From contig NC_079243.1 of NCBI RefSeq assembly GCF_028009165.1, positions 3,162,001-3,226,000 of the forward strand: 64,000 bases of DNA. The letters run 5' to 3'. The position numbers and the translations under genes are program-made. How positions within the stretch are numbered: the stretch's first letter is position 1; each line of letters begins with the position of its first letter. Source of the stretch: Akanthomyces muscarius. Lineage: Eukaryota; Ascomycota; Sordariomycetes; Hypocreales; Cordycipitaceae. The notes under the pieces were generated by a model. The model did not search any database. It was not told the DNA's origin and saw nothing but the letters and a program-made list of their open reading frames with translations. This document shows, one piece after another, positions 55,833 to 64,000 of this stretch.

Positions 55833-58570
55833 TCAATTGCCCCCTGTCTGAGGAGCACTCCCGCCCGAGGCACCGCTCGAGGCGCCACCGCCACCGCCTC
55901 GCAGATTCATTTGCCCAATGCGAGATACAATGTTGCTGCCAACAGCATCAACTGCGCCGCGTGGCGAAGACAGCGTTGGACCGGTAGGTGCGGTTTCTTG
56001 AATCCGGAAAAGCTTGACACCGGTTCCAGTCCAAATGCCAGAGGTACCCTTTGCAATCTGCATCTCGCTCGCGTAGACTACACCCCATAGCATTGACTCA
56101 TACCAGCCAAGTGACAGCGGCGACCATTCAAAAGACTGCACCTTAACTGGCGACGCTTCGACACCCACAAGATCAATCTCCCGAATGCGTTGAATGTTTT
56201 CCGCCGAAAACATGTCCTGACCTGCTTTTCGTGGCAACAGACTCGATACTTGCTGGATGATTGTGAGAAATGTATGCAAGGGCAGCTCTGGTAGCCAGCT
56301 TTCGATCCAGTATGTTGACGGCTCGAAGTTGCCGCTGCTACTTTGTCCGGCGACAGAATAGGCACCCAAGCTTGTAGTACTGTTTTGTCTGGAAAAGGAC
56401 CTAGTACCAGCCGGCAGCTTGCCTCTTGCCTTCTCTGACATGCCACGCAGCTGCACTGGTACAGAGTCATCGGCGTTTGGTGTCGAAGACGCTTGTGAAC
56501 GGCTTTCACTCGTGGTCGATGCTGCAGGTGTCGCTTGCGGTTCATCGTCGCTATCTTCTTCATCGCCGATGGCAAATGCACTGTCCTCCACGACTTCCTC
56601 GAGAGGGTATGTTTGACCCACAACGGGGCTCCTGCCAGATGCGTGGCTGTCGACTGATGTTCGACGAGATGCAAAGTCAGTAGCATCATCATTTCCATTT
56701 GCGTCTTTGCGCCGTCGGTTGCGCCGCTCTATTTCTTCTAGGCCGCTTTCGAGGGTAAATGTTCGCAGGTTCTCGATTGGCTTCTTGTTTTTCATAACGG
56801 CCACCACAAGTTGAATGTTCTCTTTATACTTGTGCTCAATGATCGTATTGATAGATTCCAGCAGAGATCGCAGGAGTGTGTGGTTCGTTTCGTTCGCTAG
56901 AAGAAACGAGGGCGAAGACATGAGAACAAAGAGATGCATGAGCTGAGAGCTACCTGATGCTCCCAGGTTCTCAATGTACGGCGCAATGTTGTTGATGATT
57001 GCTAGTAGCGCCGGATATATTGCAGTGAGGCCGCCTTGGCTGGTGGTGATGACGGTGTATATGGAGTGGATGAGGAAGTCGGCATATGAGCCGTCGAATG
57101 AGTTGATTCTGATACCGGGCGGGAGACTCTCTTGGCCAACAAACTTTTTGTTCAAATGAAGGCCAAAGTTCTTCTCCACACTCATGGTCTGTAGCAAAAA
57201 AGCGCACATGCGAACGATGCCTTGCTTTGCCGGGTCATTCTTGTACTCGATTGCGTAGAAGAGCGTCAAGACGATAAAGTCATGTGCTCTGTCCGTATCG
57301 ATGACAAAGGCGCGGAATCTTTTGTTGCATTGGATCATTTCCCAGAACAGCATCAACATCTCTGCTGATAGGTTTATTGATGTGCTAGCCCCAGGTAGAT
57401 ATGATGTTTTGTCCTGTAGTGGCTGAGTGAGGATTCGCGAAACGCCATCCACTATGAATTGGAAGTCTTGGGGTCGATGTAGTCGGCCGAGGAAATGGCG
57501 ATAATGGTTTTTTCTTGATGACGGGTCAACATGCTCGGGGACAGTGTAGACGAGCATTGCAAGCAGCAAGTGCAGAGACTGCGTAACGAGGAGCTGCTTG
57601 GTGTCTCGAATGACTAGCGAGTTGTAGGGTACGCGCCAGCTCGCTGGGTGATACTTAAGAGTCTATACCATGTTAGCTTAGTCGTACGAGCTGCAGAATT
57701 TGGCATACCGTATTTAGTAAAGAGCAGAGCACCGAAAGCACAACCTGCTTGTCCGAATTTGTGCAAAGGTACGTCAGAGTTCGCACTCCGTTTTGCGTCA
57801 AGGTCGGGCTGCTCATATATAGTCCGCGACCAGCAAACGCCAAGATCAATCTTAGTAGTTCGCATCTATTGCTTTCAAACTCCTTTGTAGTTGGCACTGC
57901 TGTGTTGCAGCCCACGCCACTCTGCCAGATCGCAAACGTCACTTTTGGTCGTCCGGGTTGCTGTTTGGGTATGGTGAACTCGGAAAAGAAGAGCATATCA
58001 ACCATGGTATCTAACAACTCCTCTGCCAGTGGTTTTGCATCTTCAAAAACTTCCTTGTCGCCTTCCGTATTTTCCTTGTCGCCTGTCGATTCATCAAAAA
58101 GCACTTCGTTTGCGATAACAGCCTGACGGGTTCTCCTCTTCCTCGCTCCCCAGAAGAACTTCTCCTCCCACTGATGCAGCGATTCTTTTTCATAAAGATA
58201 GGGCAGTATACGAGTCAGCACTCGTACGCAGTTGAGTGCCTCCCTTTCGGGGGCCAGTTCGCTATCTGGAAAGGACGGGTGGTGGCGCAGAACGAAGAGA
58301 CGAGATGTCAAGGCGAGGATAAGGGTTTCGATATTTTCAAGGGCCTCGTCGCGACTTCTTCGTATATCGGCGGGGGAGAAAAGACTAAATACATCCTCTG
58401 AGGACTCGGGAAGTTCCCAGAACTGTCTTTGGGTTAGCCAGGTACGCAGCCATGCACCGAAGAAGCCGGCGTACCGAAGTCCAGTATTCATCGTCAGCGG
58501 GGATATCCCGCTCCTCGGAGAGTCGGAATATCCCCCGTTTGAAGACGATCTTAGAGTCGCTGGCGCCCAT
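55833..58570 (-). CDS. Hid1 family protein (Golgi-associated)
   Basis: Three exons: 58570-58475, 58422-57709 and 57662-55833; introns of 52 and 46 nt, both in phase 0; 879 residues. The N-terminus MGASDSKIVFKRGIFRLSEE has a myristoylation-type Gly2. The join YWTS-FWELPESSEDVFSLFSPADIRR is highly characteristic of Hid1. Later landmarks are FLGRLHRPQDFQFIVDGVSRIL and FIVLTLFYAIEYKNDPAKQGIVRMCAFLLQTMS. A Ser/Pro-rich insert precedes STYWIESWLPELPLHTFL near the C-terminus, and the tail is Gly-rich. Homologues act at the trans-Golgi in secretory-granule sorting in animals; S. pombe has ftp105 and hid3 in this family. The fungal role is not settled. Its ATG is 320 bp from the divergent PET127 start. 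Confidence 0.92.
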
Positions 58571-58890
58571 GGTTGCGGAGAGTGGGCTAGGCGAAGATTG
58601 GAGGTTGATCAAGCAGATTGTCGTCAGTTGCTGCAGCTCCAGGTAGCACGGCCGACGCTACCAAGATAGACTACGTGGATTCGGCGGAGCTCAAGCATCT
58701 GACCAATCATGAGCCACCTCAGCACCCCACTCCGTCGTCGCCCAATATAAACCGCCCAATTTCAACCAGAGCTCCCAGGGAATATCGATATCGATAAGCT
58801 CCGTGAAGCATTGGAAATTTGTGTCCATGGAACTCGGTTCTTTGTAGCCTCCCGCAACACCAACGCACGGAGCACTGAATTGGCATCGCA
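58571..58890. promoter_or_regulatory. Compact bidirectional promoter (Hid1 / PET127)
   Basis: 320 bp separate the two divergent start codons, so both promoters must lie here. No TATA box was found, in keeping with housekeeping genes. Confidence 0.55.
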
Positions 58891-61392
58891 ATGTATCGCG
58901 CGAGGTGCCAGGCAGTCAACCATGCGCGCCTTACGAGTATCCCCGGGTGTCGCGGACGGTTGCTGTCTCCCGGACGCGTCGCGTTCTTCACGACGACACG
59001 GCCATGCCATGCGACAAAAGCCGAAAAGAAGGTCGCCGACCAGGAAGCCGATGTCCCAGTCAGCAGCGGCGAGGCAAAGGCTCTCAGCACTTGGACCACG
59101 CTCCAAGAAAAGCTGCGACAATCCGTCACATCGCCTGGAGAGTCTTCAGAATCCAAGAACGAGCACAACCCGAAGACACAGTCGCAAAAGTCCGCAGCAA
59201 AGCCGGCGAAATCCTCCAAGTCGATAAAGAAAAGGAAGAAAAAGGACAAAGAACCAGTCGAGTTTGAAGTCATCATCCCCAAAGCGCTAGAGCTGAAACC
59301 CATCGATCAAGAAACGCCCGAAATCCCAAAGTTGAGCTACGGCCTCGACCGCGTGCTATTCAACGGCGGTGTATATCGAATGCAAGATACTCGAACAAAC
59401 GTCTACAACTTCGATCCATACCTCGCTTCCATCATGCCTGTGGACGAGTTTGATTACGATGCTCTCAAGGAATACGTCACGTCATCAAAGGATACAAAGC
59501 TGTACGACCTCGCCAAGCAGCATGGCAAAAAATATAGTGGCTCGACGTCGAGCATGACGGCCGTCCTCTCCCACCTTCATTTCCTTGTCTCGGGCTGGAG
59601 ACCTCCCAACTTTGACCATTTATCGAGAGGGTGGACTCCAGAGTCGAATAACTTTACCATCTTGACTCGAGGTCCTGTTGCTACGTTTATAAAATACAAA
59701 GACGGAGTCTACTCTATTGACTCGGATAAAGAATACGACAACGAAAATATTTTGAGTATGCTTGGAAAGTCAATGGAAAAGCTGCTTACCCTGCCCAAGG
59801 AAGAGTTTGAAAAGTATAAAAAGACAAAGTCGCACCAGTTGACGGAGGAGGAAAAGAAGGCCGACGAAGCATATCACTACACTACATTTGGTGACTTTAT
59901 GATGCGATCACAGCTGGATGCTCACGACCCGAGACTACCTGGCACTGGTGTTTTTGACCTAAAAACGAGAGCTGTTGTGACGATCCGAATGGATGTTCAG
60001 GGCCATGAAAAGGGCGTTGGCTATGAGATCCGCAAACAGTTTGGCCAGTGGGAGTCGTTTGAAAGGGAATACTATGATCTTATTCGATCCGCTTTCTTGA
60101 AGTATTCCCTTCAGGTGCGCATGGGGCGCATGGATGGCATCTTTGTCGCATACCACAACACACAGCGAATATTTGGTTTCCAATACATTCCTCTCTCAGA
60201 AATGGATCATGCCCTCCATGGACAGTCTAATACTACCCTGGGCGATCAAGAATTCAAAGCCAGTCTAACGATTTTGAATGATCTGATGAACAGAGCTACG
60301 AAAAAGTTCCCGGGCAGGTCACTGAGGCTCCATGTAGAGACTCGACCAACAACTGACCCCATCACATACTTTTTCGTGCAGCCCGTTACTGATGAAGAGA
60401 TGCAAGCGATCCAAGAGTCCAAGAAGGCATCTGTGGACAAGCTAAAGGAGGAGATCGACGATCTCAGCAGCCACGAAAAGGCTGCTGAAACTGCCGCCGC
60501 CGAAGCTGCCGCTGCAGCCCAGAACGAAAGCATGGAGGAGCCAGAATCTGCCGAGGAAGATGAGCTGGATCAGGAGATCCAGAACGAAATAGCATGGCAA
60601 GAAGTCATGGATCGGGTCAGCGAGGCGGTAGATAGCGAATCGCTTGGCATACGTTCGGTACGGGACGCAGTCCAAGATGCGTTGACTCACAGTGGCCTCT
60701 TGGAGGGCAAAACGGAAATCGAAAGCACGAAGCACATTGATGACCTGGTAGCTGCCCTGACAGCACACTCACACGAGAGCAAGGAGTTGCAGAGTGCCTC
60801 GGAGGAGGAGCCGGCCGATGTTCAGAACGGTGACGAGACGCCCCTGAAAGACCTGATCTTGCGCGTGACCGAGGGCATTGACGAGAATACCGCCAACCTC
60901 AATGAGTTTCAACGCATGTTTGCCGGCTTGTCCGAAAAGCCCGCCGCGGGTCAAAACGTCGACTCTGAGGGTGCAGACGCCGATGCCGACACCGACACCA
61001 CAGCAACCGAAACAGCCCAAGAATCATCCAAAGATCAGCCCTCGCCGCGTGAGCTTCTGGGCATGTACATTACCGTCCGCAACAAGGTCGACGGGAAGTT
61101 TGTGGCCCGGCCGGAGCGCCTCGGACCCAACAGCAAGTGGGAGGTGCAGTACGCGGTCAAGGAGATCAACAACGAGCGCGCGCAGCGGCTCTACAAGCAG
61201 ATCAAGGCGCGTCGGCGTAAGATTCTCGACATTAATGCCGAGATGCGCGCGCAGTCGTGGCACCGCATGTTTGCCGGCAGTCTGCCGACGCTGAGCAAAC
61301 GCGGCGCGTCTTACAGGGCAGAGAGGGCCAAGCAGGAGGAGGCCTCTGGCATCCGCGTGGCCTGGGACCGAGACTCCAACACATCGACATAG
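58891..61392 (+). CDS. PET127-like mitochondrial RNA-processing protein
   Basis: Single exon, 833 residues. The N-terminus is rich in Arg, Ser and Ala with few acids, as expected for a mitochondrial presequence. After a charged linker with a Lys-rich run (KSIKKRKKKDK) the Pet127 domain begins at about residue 140: LSYGLDRVLFNGGVYRMQD, FDPYLASIMPVDEFDY, SGSTSSMTAVLSHLHFLVSGWRPPNF, LTRGPVATFIKYKDGVYSID, LDAHDPRLPGTGVFDLKTRAVVTIR and QVRMGRMDGIFVAYHNT. This domain has a nuclease-like core in the family. Yeast Pet127 is needed for 5' end processing of mitochondrial RNAs. The C-terminal third is acidic and low in complexity, then basic. It looks intact; the Hid1 gene diverges from its promoter. 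Confidence 0.9.
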   Translation: MYRARCQAVNHARLTSIPGCRGRLLSPGRVAFFTTTRPCHATKAEKKVADQEADVPVSSGEAKALSTWTTLQEKLRQSVTSPGESSESKNEHNPKTQSQKSAAKPAKSSKSIKKRKKKDKEPVEFEVIIPKALELKPIDQETPEIPKLSYGLDRVLFNGGVYRMQDTRTNVYNFDPYLASIMPVDEFDYDALKEYVTSSKDTKLYDLAKQHGKKYSGSTSSMTAVLSHLHFLVSGWRPPNFDHLSRGWTPESNNFTILTRGPVATFIKYKDGVYSIDSDKEYDNENILSMLGKSMEKLLTLPKEEFEKYKKTKSHQLTEEEKKADEAYHYTTFGDFMMRSQLDAHDPRLPGTGVFDLKTRAVVTIRMDVQGHEKGVGYEIRKQFGQWESFEREYYDLIRSAFLKYSLQVRMGRMDGIFVAYHNTQRIFGFQYIPLSEMDHALHGQSNTTLGDQEFKASLTILNDLMNRATKKFPGRSLRLHVETRPTTDPITYFFVQPVTDEEMQAIQESKKASVDKLKEEIDDLSSHEKAAETAAAEAAAAAQNESMEEPESAEEDELDQEIQNEIAWQEVMDRVSEAVDSESLGIRSVRDAVQDALTHSGLLEGKTEIESTKHIDDLVAALTAHSHESKELQSASEEEPADVQNGDETPLKDLILRVTEGIDENTANLNEFQRMFAGLSEKPAAGQNVDSEGADADADTDTTATETAQESSKDQPSPRELLGMYITVRNKVDGKFVARPERLGPNSKWEVQYAVKEINNERAQRLYKQIKARRRKILDINAEMRAQSWHRMFAGSLPTLSKRGASYRAERAKQEEASGIRVAWDRDSNTST

Positions 61393-63435
61393 AGGAAGCG
61401 CATGCTTAGACGAGTTGTTTGCGTCGGCTGGGATGCTACAAGCTGAACCTTCTTATTTCTGTATCACGATATATGTACACTACTTTGTATTTCTCCACAC
61501 CAGCTAATTCCCTGCATTCTTGGACACATAAACCAAGGTTCAAAAAGCGATTCTGTTAAACTGCTGAATGAAATTTTTAATTACACATGGCGTCTTGACA
61601 TAAACTAGGTACTTGCGGTCTTATTAAAACTACCATCGCGTACTATCTCGGGACTGGTGCTTCTGCATTGAAGAAAGGTAGCAAGCAGTCAGACTTTTTG
61701 ACAGCGCCAGTGAAATCTACTCAAGAATCAAGGGACTTTGGCTGTTCTACCTCTCTTCTGCTTCGCGTCCTCATATCAAGAAATACCAATGGGGAGTACA
61801 AAAGCTCGCCCGAAACCTAGAGTACACATGCTGTTGGGACCGGAGTGCACGGTTCCATGTCAAAATGCGGGGGATACTGCAGCCCAGCTTGTTAGCATGC
61901 AGCTCAGCTTGTAAGCCTGCAGCTGGCGTCGCGGTCGTATAGTAGCTCGTGACTTGTCATCTTTTCCAAGCAGACATTGTCAGGACAGAGGCGCGGCCAA
62001 ATGCCGGATTACATCGGTGGCGGCATTGCGCACATGCACCCCGGCTTCTTGCTGCAGTTGTCAAGTTGCTCTTACTGATGAACCTTCTCGGAGTCTTCGG
62101 CGGTCGAGAGCCTAGCATCGGCATACGACCAAGAGAAAAAACGTGGCCATTCCGACCTCGGTGTGGATTATACATTTATTATCAATCTTGCGCCAATTGA
62201 CAAAGCCTCATTGGATCATCCAAAACATCTGTCGGCAACGTGCTCAATCGTCGCTCCTGATATGCTCCCCCAGCTATCCTATACCGGCCCCGAATTAATC
62301 CATGGGTATTCCTCTGGTGGGCTTTCGTTTTTTCTCGGTCAACTTTTTGGGGGCTTATCTATGCGTATGGAGCTGGAACCCGCCGCCACAGCGGACAGAG
62401 GAACGATTCGCTTTTGCTCTCACATGTAGACACAAGAGCGGGAAGGGCTTCGATTCCTGTTCTTGTTCCATGCAATGCAGCAGAATCCCACTGAGCTGAG
62501 GTCCGTCGCCGCGCTAAAACCGGACGCCCGTACGAGCCCACCAACAGACTAGTGCGGTGGACAGCGTGTTAGCGGAGCGCCTGCGCATCGCACAGATCGT
62601 TCTCCTCTGTATGTTTCCTCGTCTTCCCTCGTAAGGCTGTCTGATTATTTCTTCTGTCTATCCCGCCGGGGGCTACAGTTCGTCCAGTGTAGTGGAAACT
62701 GCAACATGATAGGCCCGAAGGCGTGGCGTCTGCTAGACATTGTCGCTTGCCTGATTGTGCCACCGATCTGCGGGCCAAGATCATATTATGCACTCTAAAT
62801 CCGACTATATCTCGAGCTCGGCACTATTGAACGTGCCAGTGCCCGGGAGGGACAGTGTAGCACGAGGTGAATACTCTCGAATGCTTGGTTGATCACGTAT
62901 TTCTCTAGTCGTGGCCCGTTAGTCACAGTGGGCGTGGCAGAGGGCACGGGTGCTCGTGTTGCCTAGGATTTGCTGATGTATGAGGTCGGCCACGGGGCCG
63001 AGCCCCCGCTCAGAGAGATGCTGGAGCTCGTAAAGGGAGATAAAGATGAAAGATGCAGGGGCTTGATCATGGTATTTGGAAAGAGGATGGCACGGTATAA
63101 GGTTAGGCTGTCAGTGGGTGCCGGTGGGTGGTAGCGGCCCGTGGGTGCGTCCGGGCCACACCACCATGTCTCTACCGTCTACTCCAGCTTCCTTTTCCGT
63201 GCCGTTTCCCGTTTCTTTTCAGCTAGCTAGCCGTGCAGATTGCATGGATTTGATTCTGAAGCTCCGCATGTGGAGGAGCAGACTAGTGGGCGGTCGCTGC
63301 CATGGTGACTTCGTTATAAGTATGTCGCGTGCGCCTCGCACTTCTTATTTGTTGAAGGGCAGCAGGTCACTTCATCCTTTCAGCTTATTTGTCAGAGAGA
63401 ATTAGATCGGCAAAGTCCATCCTCTGCGAGACAAT
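61393..63435. other. Gene-poor stretch, 2.0 kb
   Basis: 3' flank of PET127, then sequence with only short frames, none with family features. The part upstream of 63436 is the promoter of the sphingomyelinase gene. Confidence 0.5.
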
Positions 63436-64000
63436 ATGCGTGTTACTAATCTTGTCCCGCTGCTTGCCGCAGCTGCGCCGGTCGCCAGGGCAGCCCAGGG
63501 TGACAGCCAGCCAGTAGCCCGTGCTGAGCTCATGTCTTTGGAGCACTCACTTCATCAGCGAGGTCTCGTCGATGATATCTGGAACAAGATCAAAGGAGCG
63601 GCAACTTGTGGCGGCTGCGAGGTGAGATGCGTTCTTGCTCTTACACCATGAGAGCCTAGACTGACAGTGTGACAGAGCATCCTAGTGCTGCTGAAGGGTA
63701 TCGCCTTCTTTGGTGATGGTGCTTTTGTGGGCGCAGCAAAGACTCTTTGCAAACTTGGCAAGGTACGCCTTCACCAAGAACAAGGCACTTGCGACCTGCG
63801 AATCCCGACTGACAATACGTAGATCCAGGACCCCGACGTATGTGACGGCCTGCTGGATCGCGAAGGTCCGACGGTTGCGAGAGTGATCAACGAACTCTCC
63901 ATGTACGGGCGGACCCAAAAGTTGTTCTGCGGAGCAATTCTTGGGCTCTGTGATATCCCCGCGGTGCAGCCTTTGGACCTCAAGTTCCCAAGCGAGAAGC
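63436..64000 (+). CDS. Acid sphingomyelinase-like phosphodiesterase, 5' part
   Basis: Truncated by the window end. Exons 63436-63621, 63676-63762 and 63823 onward, with introns of 54 and 60 nt. The signal peptide (MRVTNLVPLLAAAAPVARA) is followed by a saposin-B domain: CGGCESILVLLKGIAFFGDGAFV, then LCKLGK, DPDVCDGLLDREGPTVARV and LFCGAILGLCDI, giving the six-Cys pattern expected. In the family this domain precedes a metallophosphatase catalytic domain, which would lie past the edge. Such secreted enzymes hydrolyse sphingomyelin or other phosphodiesters. The catalytic domain, and hence activity, cannot be checked here. Confidence 0.82.

Noticed and set aside
1..64000. CRISPR arrays, rRNA genes, bacterial-type operons or intact transposons
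   Set aside because: No regularly spaced repeats, rRNA-like sequence, transposase or reverse transcriptase motifs were seen; the window is typical fungal nuclear DNA.

Overview
The window is nuclear DNA of a filamentous ascomycete, most likely a Sordariomycete and probably Hypocreales; the species cannot be named from the sequence. The evidence is intron-split genes with 45-90 nt GT-AG introns and CTAAC-like branch points, fungal-only families (DUF3433, DUF4246, UstYa/DUF3328, KNR4/SMI1, PET127, AA11), a fungal RNA-dependent RNA polymerase and UVDE endonuclease, and an overall density of about one gene per 3 kb. All gene models below were spliced by eye.

Layout. 1-14 kb looks accessory: a glycine-rich-domain protein (+), a GH128 glucanase (-), a 49-residue secreted six-cysteine peptide (+), a 14-TM MFS exporter (-), and a broken pyruvate carboxylase that keeps its biotin carboxylase and biotinyl domains but has lost much of its carboxyltransferase half. 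14-27 kb holds a conserved unknown protein (-), a DUF4246 protein (+), an RNA-dependent RNA polymerase (-) interrupted by one in-frame TAA, the UV endonuclease gene (+), and a secreted, probably GPI-anchored protein (+).

27-34 kb is the most interesting stretch. An M3 metallopeptidase, two complete UstYa-type (DUF3328) membrane oxidases, a 57-residue secreted peptide gene lying between them, and a bZIP-basic-plus-ankyrin (TOXE-like) regulator sit together. The set resembles a minimal fungal RiPP (dikaritin-type) cluster, but the candidate precursor is short and has no repeats. I infer this from family logic; no product is known. One UstYa intron and the peptide intron both appear to use GC donors.

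35-64 kb is mostly housekeeping: an AIG2-like protein with an 8-nt micro-exon, a gene desert, an AA11-like LPMO, a large DUF3433 membrane protein, SMI1/KNR4, a second gene-poor stretch with simple repeats, exocyst Sec8, Hid1, a shared 320-bp promoter, mitochondrial PET127, another desert, and the 5' part of a saposin-type acid sphingomyelinase gene cut by the window edge.
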